Assembly (NCBI GenBank): GCA_040081075.1
Contig: JBEBHJ010000006.1
Coordinates: 20,415-84,414 of the forward strand
DNA length: 64,000 nt
Reading direction: 5' to 3'
Source: JANJUB01 sp040081075
GTDB lineage: Bacteria; Armatimonadota; Fimbriimonadia; Fimbriimonadales; Fimbriimonadaceae
Position numbers and translations under genes: made by a program. This document shows, in pieces, positions 6,943-16,287 of this stretch. The notes below the pieces were generated by a model. It saw nothing but the letters and a program-made list of their open reading frames with translations, did no database searches and was not told where the DNA came from. Numbering within the stretch: the first letter of the stretch is position 1; each line of letters starts with the position of its first letter.

Positions 6943-9531
6943 TCAGTTTTTGCGTTTGCTCCACTGATCTCGCAATCGGGTGAACTTACTTTCGAGAGGA
7001 ACCGCAGTTCCGTTAACCCAAATCGCAACGATGTTTGAGGTCATAGCGCAAGGATCTCCATCACACAAAACAAGGTTTGCAACTTTGCCCGTATCGACTG
7101 AACCTAGCCGGTCCCCAACCCCTAAAATGTCAGCGGCATCAAGAGTCATGGCTTTTAAACAATCGTCCATTGTAAGGCCATAAGCACAGGATGTCGCAGC
7201 TCGGATCGGCAGATTGAACGCGCCCGAATTATCTTCTGTCGCAAAACAGAATTTCACGCCTGCCTTCTTGAGCAAGTAGGGCGTAGCGAACGGCGCATCG
7301 TACGGATCGAAATCTGAAACCGGTGCATTTGAAGCCAGCGTGCTTTTGCCAGCCGGATTGAGAATCACGGGGATCTTTCTTCGGGCGAGTTCATCAGCCA
7401 ACTTCCATGCATCAGCAGCTCCCGAAAGAATGCCTTTGACCTTGTATTTGTCGATAAACGCGAGAGCCCGTTCGATACTCGTCTTGTTTCGGACTTTGAA
7501 AACGATCGGAGCGGTCCCCTCAATATATGGGCGCATCGCTTCGAGACTCAATTCTTTGGGAACTTTAGCTCCTTTGAGGTATTCCGTGGCCTTGTCGAAG
7601 TATCTGTCCAGCTCACTTGTGCCTTGAAGAATTTCCTCAAGAGTCTCCTCGTGGTGCTTCACCATTTCTCCGCCGAGGACTTCGCAAAAGTCATCTTCCT
7701 CAAAGCCACCGCCTCCCCCGCCCGGAAACGAAACGACCAAGAATTGGCGCCCCAATCCCATTTGTTCACCGGTCCAGCCGAAGTGATTAACGAGCGAAGC
7801 CTGACCACAGACTGTGCCACCACCAGGTCGTGACAATGACGTCAATACACCGCCGCATCGAGCTACCGGAAAGTGCTCGCTTTGAACGTTGATGGCCGTT
7901 TGGGCGATCAAGTCGGGCTGGAAAGTCCCAAGCTCGTTGGCATCAACGGTCTGTCCGATGGGCGAAATCTCACTGAGTCCAATCGAGTTGCCCGCATCAA
8001 TGAAACCTGGATACAGGTGCATCCCCTTGGCGTCTACCCGGTGAACTCCGCCCGGAACGCTCACGTCTGTTCCAACCGCCGCAATCTTGCCATCTCGAAT
8101 CACGACCGTTCCCTTTTGAAGGACCGGGCCGCTCATCGTGTGAACCGTAGCGTTCGTTATCGCATAGTCGCCGGAAGTGGGCAGATTCATCGGCTTTGTT
8201 TGGCGATTCTCGGGCAACGTCTGGGGGAGCGGCATTCGACTATCCACGCCGAACATGTCACGCCGTTCGAAGAATACTTCCCCTTCGATGAGCGAATAAG
8301 CGCAACGTGAGTAGGGGCTCAATGGGTGGCCATCCCAAATCGTGATGTCCCCGTCCTTGCCAACTTCCAGCGAGCCAGTTCGGTGATCAATCCCGATGAG
8401 CTTGGCCCCATTTATGGTCAACAGGGCGAGCGCTTGGTCTTCACTTAATCCGCCGAATCGCATGGTCTTGGCGGCATCGAGAGCCAGAGAAGGCATTCCA
8501 CCAATTCCGTCAGTATTTGCCGAAACTGTAACACCGGCGTTGGTACAAATCGCCGCATTATAAGGAATCGCATCGTATCCTTCAATTTTGAAGGACCAGT
8601 TGTCAATGAAAATGGAAACGCCGACTCCCGCCTTGGCGAGTTCTGGGGCGATCTTGTAGGCTTCGAGGGCATGCTGCAACGCACCAAGTTTAAATCCAAA
8701 TTCTTGGCTGAGGCGAACCATCATCAACATCTCATCGGCCCGATAGGAATGGCACTCGACCCAGACTCTCCCTCGCAATATATCGGCAAGGGTATCGAGC
8801 CGTACATCTCGGCGCGGCATCTTGCCCGACTTCGTCTGATTCCACTTATCCCATGCCTCCATGTACTCGCGGGCTTCTGTAAATGCTCGCCGATACACGG
8901 TTTGCACGCCCATTCGGGTGCGCGGATATCGTTGTGGGGCGGTTGTTCCATTCGGCCCAGGTTGAGAGGTTTGGCCCGAACGGGTGACGTTTTCACCCAG
9001 GGCAAACTTGATCATGCGAGGCGCGTCTGGAACGATGAGTTCGGCTACCGAGCGGTTGTATTTGAGCTTAATTACCTTGCTCTCACCGCCGATACAGTTA
9101 GCCGACCCGTGCAATGCCAACCCTGTGGTTTCACCTCCGGCAAGAGCTTGCCAAATGTTCTTACTTGTTGGGTTGAGGACATCGGCGATGCGGCATTCTG
9201 CCGTAATGCTATCGGTGCCTTCGTTGGTCGCATCAATTCCACGGTGGATGTGTGCGTCCACGATTCCGGGCATCACAACGCGCCCTTTGGCGTTGATTAC
9301 TTGAACGTTAGGCGGAGTCTCAAGGTTCTTCCCGATCTTGGCTATCTTCCCGCCAAGGACAAGCACGTCAGTATCGTCAAACGCCCCTTTCGTGACGGTC
9401 AATACTCGACCGCCCTTGATGAGAACATTGCCGTTCATGGTTATCGAGGGCTTTCGTGAAGCCGCGGTTTCCACTTGAGCAAAAGCATTACAAAGCACCG
9501 CTAAGGCGAGCACAATTCCAAGTCTTCTCAC
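6943..9531 (-). CDS. Secreted tandem amidohydrolase, second unit degenerate
   Basis: 862 residues starting at GTG, with a signal peptide ending near AFAQ. Residues about 35-430 form a complete amidohydrolase unit of the imidazolonepropionase-like group: GIVDAHIHRG holds the HxH metal pair, VECHS and LQHALE supply further histidines, and SANTDG the metal-binding aspartate. A second unit begins near residue 455 (YAITNATVHTMSG). There the metal motif is replaced by GFIDAGNSIGL, so it lacks HxH, although its last part (GKVANLVLCDGDP) keeps the normal barrel-closing pattern. A Gly-rich insertion (PGGGGGGFEEDD) sits in this unit. The gene overlaps the stop of the preceding amidohydrolase by GTGA, so translation is coupled. 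Substrate unknown; a cyclic amide or dipeptide is typical for the family. Confidence 0.8.
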   Translation of the reverse strand: MRRLGIVLALAVLCNAFAQVETAASRKPSITMNGNVLIKGGRVLTVTKGAFDDTDVLVLGGKIAKIGKNLETPPNVQVINAKGRVVMPGIVDAHIHRGIDATNEGTDSITAECRIADVLNPTSKNIWQALAGGETTGLALHGSANCIGGESKVIKLKYNRSVAELIVPDAPRMIKFALGENVTRSGQTSQPGPNGTTAPQRYPRTRMGVQTVYRRAFTEAREYMEAWDKWNQTKSGKMPRRDVRLDTLADILRGRVWVECHSYRADEMLMMVRLSQEFGFKLGALQHALEAYKIAPELAKAGVGVSIFIDNWSFKIEGYDAIPYNAAICTNAGVTVSANTDGIGGMPSLALDAAKTMRFGGLSEDQALALLTINGAKLIGIDHRTGSLEVGKDGDITIWDGHPLSPYSRCAYSLIEGEVFFERRDMFGVDSRMPLPQTLPENRQTKPMNLPTSGDYAITNATVHTMSGPVLQKGTVVIRDGKIAAVGTDVSVPGGVHRVDAKGMHLYPGFIDAGNSIGLSEISPIGQTVDANELGTFQPDLIAQTAINVQSEHFPVARCGGVLTSLSRPGGGTVCGQASLVNHFGWTGEQMGLGRQFLVVSFPGGGGGGFEEDDFCEVLGGEMVKHHEETLEEILQGTSELDRYFDKATEYLKGAKVPKELSLEAMRPYIEGTAPIVFKVRNKTSIERALAFIDKYKVKGILSGAADAWKLADELARRKIPVILNPAGKSTLASNAPVSDFDPYDAPFATPYLLKKAGVKFCFATEDNSGAFNLPIRAATSCAYGLTMDDCLKAMTLDAADILGVGDRLGSVDTGKVANLVLCDGDPCAMTSNIVAIWVNGTAVPLESKFTRLRDQWSKRKN

Positions 9532-10766
9532 TTCACAACCTCCATCTTGCCGCTCACAATCACGGCTTTCACGACCGATTTATCATCCTCAAAGTTGGCA
9601 GACATGAGCACAAAATCTCCATCCATCCCAACCTTGATGGAGCCGCAGCGACTGCCTAGCCCCAAGATATTTGCCCCTCCGCTTGTAAGTGCCGACAAGA
9701 CCTCCGGGGCCGAAACTCCATATTTCAAAAGATTCCGGGCGTTCTTTAGGAAGTCGGTACGTCCACCGTCACTGGTAAGGGCGACCGGAACTCTGGCTTT
9801 GAGTAAAACCGCCAGGTTTGTCGTTCGCTCCAGCCATTCGTCGCGACGCTCTTTGCGGATTTCGGCGGGCGTGGTGTCGTCGCCTGTAAGTGAGGGCTCG
9901 CTTCCCATGTCCACCCTTATGATCACGGGAGTTTTGTTCTCCGCAAGAACAGGGGCCATTTGGTAAGCCTCTCTTCCCCCGACGATGATAGGTTTTAGGC
10001 CCAGCTCTTTGCTTAATACAAGAGCTCGATGCACATCGCGGCTTGTGTCCGCCATGAACAATGAGAACTCCTTTCCTGTAGCGGCTGCTTGTAGATTTTG
10101 CAGAAATGCGTCCTTGGGTTCACCGGAGTAGCCCTGAGCGTCATAAATCGTTTGCCGCATGAGGGCAATGATGCCCATGAGGCTACCGGGGTAACCGCCC
10201 GCGCCCCCTCCACCACCTCCTCCTCGAATAGAGATTTCTTGGCCGAAGGTTTTGTTCAAGACGACCGGAGGTTTGCCCAATCTTGCAATAGAGCATTCAC
10301 CACGAATGGTGCCGCTACCGGGAGCAAATAGGGTTGTTACGACCCCGTTTTGAAAAGAAACGACGGGATCAAAATCAGGCGCAAAGCAATCTCCAGCAAC
10401 CAGGTCAGAGCGAATTCCCTTCCGATTTGCCTCCCACATAGAAGCGTAGGCGCGATCGGTTGTGTTCCGAGCGGGGGCGGCGGTCGCTGGATCGGGCAAT
10501 TTGAGGCCGCTCGTGGTGTAGGCATCAATGAATCCAGGATAAAGCACCATCCCAGCGGCATTAACAACCTCGGCGTTTGCCGCCGTGATGGTCTTGCCGA
10601 TCTCGACGATTACTCCGTTGTTCACAAGAACCGACGTATGCTCCAGATATTGCGAGCCATCCCACACCTTGGCATCCACGATGAGCAAACGCCCGGCCTG
10701 AGCTGCTCCTAATGCGGCGACAAGAGTGCTTACCGCAATGCTGAGAACGCGACCATTAAATGCCAT
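9528..10766 (-). CDS. Secreted amidohydrolase-like protein lacking the HxH metal site
   Basis: 412 residues from the ATG at 10766, chosen because an excellent AGGAGGTG lies 7 nt upstream; a longer in-frame start at 10796 has no such site. A signal peptide (SIAVSTLVAALGAAQA) precedes an amidohydrolase-like fold: RLLIVDAKVWDG opens the composite domain, GMVLYPGFIDAYTTSGL sits where HxH should be, and DGDFVLMSANFED closes it. The metal histidines are missing, as in the second unit of the next gene. A long glycine run (RGGGGGGGAGG) occupies the matching loop. It starts just before the stop of the upstream BNR gene and overlaps the downstream gene by GTGA. It may be a non-catalytic partner subunit. 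Confidence 0.7.
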   Translation of the reverse strand: MAFNGRVLSIAVSTLVAALGAAQAGRLLIVDAKVWDGSQYLEHTSVLVNNGVIVEIGKTITAANAEVVNAAGMVLYPGFIDAYTTSGLKLPDPATAAPARNTTDRAYASMWEANRKGIRSDLVAGDCFAPDFDPVVSFQNGVVTTLFAPGSGTIRGECSIARLGKPPVVLNKTFGQEISIRGGGGGGGAGGYPGSLMGIIALMRQTIYDAQGYSGEPKDAFLQNLQAAATGKEFSLFMADTSRDVHRALVLSKELGLKPIIVGGREAYQMAPVLAENKTPVIIRVDMGSEPSLTGDDTTPAEIRKERRDEWLERTTNLAVLLKARVPVALTSDGGRTDFLKNARNLLKYGVSAPEVLSALTSGGANILGLGSRCGSIKVGMDGDFVLMSANFEDDKSVVKAVIVSGKMEVVK

Positions 10767-13700
10767 CGAATTCACCTCCTCGACGTCCACCACCACCCTG
10801 GCTCAAGCCCGCAGGCTCAGGCACGATTGGTTCTAAGGATTTTTTGGTCAGTTCGCCGTTGAACTGCACCAAATCCTTTGCCCAGACTTCGTTCAGCCGT
10901 TTGAGGATGTCATCAAGCTCGGCCGAGAGACGCTCAAAAACGGCTTGGCTCCCTCTACTGGGTGGACCATCTCCACCCAGAACAACCGGCAGTAGGGCGG
11001 CGAGGCGATTGTTTAGTTTGATTGGATAGTTCAGAGGATCTTGACCGCTCTGGTTTTTCACCTGATAGATGTCTTCCTCAATCGCAGAGAGCTTCGTCAC
11101 CAGGGCTTCAGACGCCTTCGCAAGCCCCTTATCTTTCTCAATAAGGGCCGCTACTTTCTTTTTCACATCTCTGATTTTTGCGTGCGCCTCGTGTGTTTCT
11201 GTCAGCCTGTCAGCGATCCGGCGAGCGAGCTTGAACTGCTCCATTTGTTCAGCGTCGGTGCCGTCGGTCCGGGGATCCTTGGTTAGCTTTGCGTCTCGCG
11301 TAGCCGACCAACTTCCAGGCTTCATCGTAACTTTATAGGTCCCCGGCGGAGCGGCAATAGAGCCTCCGAAACCGCCCCACATGATAAGTCCAGGTAGGGT
11401 TCGTGCGCCCGGATATCGCGGGGCAGACATCGTTGTTCGATTAAATCCAGCCTTGCCATCGACCTTTGTGGTGGCGATAATGGCACCGAAAGGATCGGTG
11501 AGTTCAAACTCGATTCCCGCCGCGTCGGCTGGAAGGAAGTAGCTAACAATAAAGCCGCTACGAGGGTTCTTGCCGACCGTGCCCGATCCGCTGCTACCCC
11601 AGTTCACTTTGATCGTATCCCTAGGAGCAAACAGAAATGGCTCAGTGGTCTTCGCCACGATTTGGCGTAGCGGCGAGATATCGTCCAGCACCCAGAAGGA
11701 CCGGCCGTGAGTCGCAACAACCAAATCATCGAGCTTTATTGTCAAATCATGGATTGGCGTGAGGGGAAGATTGCCTTTAAACCGCTCCCAGTTTGCGCCT
11801 CGGTCTAAGCTCACAAACAACCCGGTTTCGGTGCCTGCGAACAATAGGCTGGGTTGTGCCGTATCCTCACGAACCACTCGAACAGGCGATTCGGAATCGA
11901 TTCCCTTGACCAAGAGTTCCCAAGATTGACCGTAGTTGCGCGTGACATAGATGTAGGGTTTGTAATCGTCATTCTCATGATTATCCAGGGCGAGATAAGC
12001 CGTTCCTGGGTCTGAAGGCGAAGCATCAATCATGGAACACAATCCCCAAGTGGGCATACCGGCGGGAGTAACATTGGTCCAAGTCGCCCCCCCATCTTTG
12101 CTCAAATTAACCAAGCCATCGTCCGACCCGGCCCAAAGCAACCCCTTTTGAATGGGGGATTCGGCGAGGGTGAAAACGGTGCCGTAATACTCAACGCTCG
12201 TATTATCTTTCGTGATCGGACCACCACTAGGGCCGAGGGTTCGCTTGTCGTTTCGCGTGAGGTCTGGGCTAATGTTAAACCAGTTGTTGCCCAAATCGGT
12301 CGATTTCATCACGTGTTGCGAGCAAGTGTAAAGCACGTTTGGATCATGCGGGGAGAACACAATTGGGAACGTCCATTGGAATCGCTCTACCAAATCTACC
12401 GCCCCATGCCCCATAGGGTTATCTGGCCAAGGATCAACGGCTCGACTCATGTTGGTTCGGTGATTCATTCTCGAAAGGTCGCCGCCGTAAGAGCCGCCAA
12501 AAACGATTTCAGGATCGTCGGGTTTTGCCACCACGTAACCGCTCTCGCCACCGGCTGTTCCCGTCCAATCTGTAGCCGCGATGCCAGATCCAAACGTTCG
12601 GCTCGGAATTCTCACGGTTGAGTTATCTTGTTGGGCGCCCAATATGCGATAGGGGAACGCATTGTCAGTGGAAACATGATAAAACTGGGCGGTTGGCACG
12701 TCTTGGGCTGTCCAGCTTTGTCCCCCCGTCGTTGTCACACTTGCGCCACCATCGTTGGATTCAATCATCCGCTTGGGGTCATCGGGAGCGATCCACAAAT
12801 CGTGATTATCCGAATGGGGAGTGCCCACGCTACCAAACGTCTTGCCGCCGTCGGTCGACTTGCCCATTCCCACATTAAGGACATATACGACTTCGGCATC
12901 TTTGGGATCGGCGATGATGTGAGTGTAGTACCATGCCCGCTGTCGCCAGTTGCGCGAATTATTGGTCATGGTGAAGGTCTTTCCCGCATCATCGGAACGG
13001 AAAATCCCGCCGTCTAGTGCCTCCAAGTGTGCCCAAACTCGCTTTGGATTCGCCGGCGAAACACTGAGGCCGATTTTGCCCATAATGCCTTTGGGTAACC
13101 CGGGGGAGCGTGAGATATCATCCCACTTAGCTCCGCCATTGGTAGTTTTGAAAATGCCTGAACCGGGGCCACCCGAATTAAGCATATAAGGCGTGCGCCA
13201 CGATTCCCATGTGGCGGCATAAAGGGTTTCGGGATTGCTCGGATCCATGCAAAGATCTACCGCGCCGCTCACCTCATTCTTGAAGAGCACGCGTTTCCAG
13301 TTCTTACCTCCATCCGTCGATTTGTAAACACCCCGGTTGGGGTCAGCCTTTATCTTGCCCGAGGCGAGGTCGCGGTCCACATAGATATGCCCGAGTGCAG
13401 CAACATAAACAACATCAGGATTGGTAGGGTGAATCACGATACGCGCGATGGTTTGGCAAGCTTTCAGACCGATGTGTGTCCACGTTTTGCCCGCGTCGGT
13501 GCTTCGATAAACTCCATCCCCATGAGAAATGTTTCCGCGAATATCGCGCTCGCCGGTGCCTGCATAAACAACATCCGGGTTGCTCGGTGCGACCGCTAGG
13601 GCCCCGACCGACGCAGTGTTAAAGAATCCGTCTGAAACACAATCCCAATCCGTTCCGCCGTTGGTTGATTTCCAAACTCCGCCACCGGTGGCCCCGAAAT

Positions 13701-13878
13701 AATATTCTTGTGGGCGAGCTTGGGAGCCCGCACAGGCTACGGAACGGCCACCCCGAAAAGGACCAACCAAGCGCCAGTCCATGCCTTCATAAGGCTTGAG
13801 GCTTTGAGCTTGAACCGAACAGAGCTGTGCTAAACAAAGGGATGCCGCGATGAGGCGACCAGAACAACGCAAATTCAC
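10756..13878 (-). CDS. Large secreted Asp-box (BNR/sortilin-type) beta-propeller protein
   Basis: 1040 residues with a signal peptide ending near VQAQ. At least ten Asp-box turns are visible, including KSTNGGTDW, RSTDAGKTW, KSTDGGKNW, KTTNGGAKW, KSTDGGKTF, KSTDLGNNW, LSKDGGATW and LDRGANW. These indicate one or two large beta-propellers as in the VPS10/sortilin and exo-alpha-sialidase-like groups. The last 250 residues are helical and end in a Gly/Arg-rich tail (GGGGRRGGEFDGI). Such proteins are often annotated as glycosyl hydrolases, but the activity is generally unproven. It is the first gene of an operon with two amidohydrolase genes and overlaps the next start by 11 nt. Confidence 0.75.
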   Translation of the reverse strand: MNLRCSGRLIAASLCLAQLCSVQAQSLKPYEGMDWRLVGPFRGGRSVACAGSQARPQEYYFGATGGGVWKSTNGGTDWDCVSDGFFNTASVGALAVAPSNPDVVYAGTGERDIRGNISHGDGVYRSTDAGKTWTHIGLKACQTIARIVIHPTNPDVVYVAALGHIYVDRDLASGKIKADPNRGVYKSTDGGKNWKRVLFKNEVSGAVDLCMDPSNPETLYAATWESWRTPYMLNSGGPGSGIFKTTNGGAKWDDISRSPGLPKGIMGKIGLSVSPANPKRVWAHLEALDGGIFRSDDAGKTFTMTNNSRNWRQRAWYYTHIIADPKDAEVVYVLNVGMGKSTDGGKTFGSVGTPHSDNHDLWIAPDDPKRMIESNDGGASVTTTGGQSWTAQDVPTAQFYHVSTDNAFPYRILGAQQDNSTVRIPSRTFGSGIAATDWTGTAGGESGYVVAKPDDPEIVFGGSYGGDLSRMNHRTNMSRAVDPWPDNPMGHGAVDLVERFQWTFPIVFSPHDPNVLYTCSQHVMKSTDLGNNWFNISPDLTRNDKRTLGPSGGPITKDNTSVEYYGTVFTLAESPIQKGLLWAGSDDGLVNLSKDGGATWTNVTPAGMPTWGLCSMIDASPSDPGTAYLALDNHENDDYKPYIYVTRNYGQSWELLVKGIDSESPVRVVREDTAQPSLLFAGTETGLFVSLDRGANWERFKGNLPLTPIHDLTIKLDDLVVATHGRSFWVLDDISPLRQIVAKTTEPFLFAPRDTIKVNWGSSGSGTVGKNPRSGFIVSYFLPADAAGIEFELTDPFGAIIATTKVDGKAGFNRTTMSAPRYPGARTLPGLIMWGGFGGSIAAPPGTYKVTMKPGSWSATRDAKLTKDPRTDGTDAEQMEQFKLARRIADRLTETHEAHAKIRDVKKKVAALIEKDKGLAKASEALVTKLSAIEEDIYQVKNQSGQDPLNYPIKLNNRLAALLPVVLGGDGPPSRGSQAVFERLSAELDDILKRLNEVWAKDLVQFNGELTKKSLEPIVPEPAGLSQGGGGRRGGEFDGI

Positions 13879-13938
13879 TTTGCTACCTTACCCAGAAACT
13901 CATCTTGTTCTCCGAACGCTCTCCATCATAATCACGGT

Positions 13939-14436
13939 ATGAACCTCGATTTTCTTAGCGGTCGATTCGATGACCGCGAACCAACGTCCGTTCGAACCGT
14001 ACAAGACTTGCGGGAAATTTGGCAAACCCAGCCCGATCCAAGTGACAATCGAATCGTCTACAGGACATACGGCTTACCGGGTGCGGATTCGGATCAGCCC
14101 GAGTTGCTTTACGCATCCACGGTGATCGAACCGGGCGATGTTCGTGGGGAATATTTCATGACTCGGGGACACTTTCATGTGAAGCCCGAGCGCGGCGAAT
14201 GGATGCTCACTCTAAGCGGAGATGGAGCTTTGCTACTGCGGGATCGGGCGGGCAGAGCCTGGACTGAGCCTCTCAAACCCGGCTCCGTCAATCTAATAGA
14301 CGGCCGGTACGCCCATCGAGTCGTGAACACCGGTACCAGGCCTCTAGTGTTTGTCGTGACGTGGCTTGCGGATTGTGGTCACGACTATGAAACCATTCTG
14401 CGCGAAGGATTTGGACTCTCGGTCCGTCTCCACTAA
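13939..14436 (+). CDS. Cupin-type glucose-6-phosphate isomerase
   Basis: 165 residues. The sequence has the full signature of cupin phosphoglucose isomerase (PF06560): TRGHFHVKPERGEWML around residues 74-90 provides the metal ligands (two histidines and a glutamate). A later histidine in RYAHRVVNTG completes the site, and FVVTWLADCGHDYETI matches the family end. The enzyme converts glucose 6-phosphate and fructose 6-phosphate in the cytoplasm using Fe2+ or another metal. This type is best known from archaea and scattered bacteria and is unrelated to the common Pgi fold. It is followed after 6 nt by a GH76 gene, so hexose metabolism is a shared theme. Whether the genome also has a classical Pgi cannot be seen here. 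Confidence 0.85.
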   Translation: MNLDFLSGRFDDREPTSVRTVQDLREIWQTQPDPSDNRIVYRTYGLPGADSDQPELLYASTVIEPGDVRGEYFMTRGHFHVKPERGEWMLTLSGDGALLLRDRAGRAWTEPLKPGSVNLIDGRYAHRVVNTGTRPLVFVVTWLADCGHDYETILREGFGLSVRLH

Positions 14437-14442
14437 CGAGCT

Positions 14443-15441
14443 ATGATACAACTAATGTTTGCTTGCCTTGCGCCTGATACGCCCGCTGACTGGGGCAAAG
14501 AGGCGCTTGCCATGATTCGCCGGAACTATTACTTGCCGAAGGCGAAGCTTTACTCCGAGAGGCCTTACCGTAAGCAACCGGCTTTCAATTGGGGTGTTGG
14601 CGTGATGTTGTCGGCCCTCAATGCCGCCGCCCGGGTAGATAAGAAGTACATACCGTGGTTGCGTGAATATGCCGATGCAAGCCGGGTGTACTGGAACAAG
14701 GGCGGATACGACGTTTTGCCTGCCCCTAAACCCCTCGATCGCTACTACGACGACAACGCGTGGATGGCCCTGGCACTTCTGGAAACTTACGGTATTTTGA
14801 AGGATGAGAAGTATCTCAAGTGGGCAAGGGGGGCCCTCGATTTCGCGCTGAGTGGCAAATCAAGCGACGCCGGGGGCATCTATTGGCGAGAGCAAGAGAA
14901 GTCCACCATGAACACTTGCAGTAATGCTCCAACCGCCCTTGCTTGCCGCCTGTTTGCGAGGGATTCCTTAGATGAGGTGTTAAATCTAAGAGGAGAGGAC
15001 CTTTACGAGTGGACGTTCCAAAATCTCTGTGATCGGGAAGGAGATTGGCTGTATTGGGACTCCCTGTCAACGAATGGTGAAAGGGACAAAACTAGGTGGA
15101 GCTACAACACGGCGCTCATGATTCGAACTTCCAAATATTTGAATACCAATCCCACGCCGACCTTTGACAACTCTCTAAAGAAGTGGCTGGTGAACGGCAA
15201 GTTGTGTGACCCCGGTCGATTTGCTCACTTGCTCTTGGAAGCATGGGTAGACGTAAAAGGATATCAAGAGGTGTATTTGCGACCTCTTGAAGCCGTTCGA
15301 AGCGCTCGCTCTCCCAAAGGTTATTATCCCGCTCATTGGAGCGAGCTCAAAGTCGCGAGCAATCCCGAGTTGCTTGATCAGGCAGCTTTTGCCCGCGCTT
15401 GCTTTGTTCTGGCCGCGGGCCAAAAAGTTGCGAAGCAGTGA
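14443..15441 (+). CDS. Glycoside hydrolase family 76 (alpha-1,6-mannanase-like)
   Basis: 332 residues forming an alpha/alpha barrel. YYDDNAWMALALLETY near residue 102 carries the paired aspartates that are catalytic in GH76, and GGIYWREQEK followed by TCSNAPTALACRLF is the conserved second block. The N-terminus is weakly hydrophobic (MIQLMFACLA) and could be a short signal peptide; location is therefore uncertain. Known GH76 members cut alpha-1,6-mannan from yeast or mycobacterial walls. It starts 6 nt after the cupin isomerase gene, so the two are probably co-transcribed. Specificity for mannan is family knowledge, not shown by the sequence. Confidence 0.8.
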   Translation: MIQLMFACLAPDTPADWGKEALAMIRRNYYLPKAKLYSERPYRKQPAFNWGVGVMLSALNAAARVDKKYIPWLREYADASRVYWNKGGYDVLPAPKPLDRYYDDNAWMALALLETYGILKDEKYLKWARGALDFALSGKSSDAGGIYWREQEKSTMNTCSNAPTALACRLFARDSLDEVLNLRGEDLYEWTFQNLCDREGDWLYWDSLSTNGERDKTRWSYNTALMIRTSKYLNTNPTPTFDNSLKKWLVNGKLCDPGRFAHLLLEAWVDVKGYQEVYLRPLEAVRSARSPKGYYPAHWSELKVASNPELLDQAAFARACFVLAAGQKVAKQ

Positions 15442-15570
15442 GTGCCCCAAGCGGTTATGTGGGCGGGTGCAACCTGATGCTTCATTAGTTCGTAGAATGG
15501 TTTCTAGGGTGCCCAACTACGCCGCAAGTCCCACTTGAAAAGGCGGGTTTGCGCCATACTGAACCTAAGC

Positions 15571-16287
15571 GTGGCAAAGCCGAAAGTTGCGGTGATCATC
15601 CCGGCATACAACGAAGAAGAGCGCATTGGCATTGTCCTGCGCGCGGTCAGCCAGTGCAAACTTGCAGACGAAATCATAGTCGTGAGTGATGCCAGCAAGG
15701 ATCGAACCGCGACCGTCGCTCGCCAGTTTCCAAACGTGCGAGTCCTGGAACTCCCATTTAACACGGGCAAAGGCGGGGCGATGGCGGCCGGAGCGGGAGC
15801 AACTGATGCGGAGATACTCGCGTTTGTCGATGCCGATCTGGATGGCCTCAAAGGCACTCACGTTGACCAGATAATTCGTCCGATTTTGGAGCGACGATGC
15901 GATATGTGTATTGGCGTCTTCCGTGGGGGTAAGTTCTGGTCCGATACCGCTCAACGGATTTCGCCCTACATTAGCGGCCAGAGGGCCATGACTCGCCCCT
16001 TGTTTGACTCTATTCCGTTTCTTTCCGAGATTCGCATGGGCGTGGAAGTGACCATCAACACTTACGCAAAGCGGAGCAAGGCACGAGTTATGCGTACGGT
16101 TCTATCGGGCGTCAGCAACACTTACAAAGAGACCAAAATGGGTCTCGTTAAGGGTGTTGCGGCGCGAACGAAGATGTATGCGGAAATTGTGCGCGCGATG
16201 CACCGAATCAACCGTAAAAACAACCGTCCGCCCAGCGATCGCATAACAATGCGCGAAAGGAAGGCCCGTGGTAAACGTTGGAAGTAG
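15571..16287 (+). CDS. Glycosyltransferase family 2
   Basis: 238 residues from a GTG at 15571 (reading MAKPKVAVIIPAYNEEERIG); a TTG at 15535 would add 12 residues without homology. The GT-A fold is clear: VAVIIPAYNEEE at the start, IIVVSDASKDRT, then LAFVDADLDGL with the DxD metal site near residue 92. The region after residue 120 (RGGKFWSDTAQRISPYISGQRAMTR) resembles polyprenyl-phosphate and glycerate glycosyltransferases. No membrane segment is present, so it acts at the cytoplasmic side. Its end overlaps the next gene by 20 nt. Donor and acceptor cannot be predicted. Confidence 0.8.
   Translation: MAKPKVAVIIPAYNEEERIGIVLRAVSQCKLADEIIVVSDASKDRTATVARQFPNVRVLELPFNTGKGGAMAAGAGATDAEILAFVDADLDGLKGTHVDQIIRPILERRCDMCIGVFRGGKFWSDTAQRISPYISGQRAMTRPLFDSIPFLSEIRMGVEVTINTYAKRSKARVMRTVLSGVSNTYKETKMGLVKGVAARTKMYAEIVRAMHRINRKNNRPPSDRITMRERKARGKRWK

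Noticed and set aside
8671..9459. 262-codon plus-strand open frame opposite the tandem amidohydrolase
   Set aside because: The minus-strand gene is clear by motifs; the plus-strand protein has no recognisable domain.
10190..10240. Glycine-codon run in the amidohydrolase gene as a repeat element
   Set aside because: It encodes an in-frame Gly-rich loop matching a similar loop in the next gene, so it is protein sequence, not a mobile repeat.
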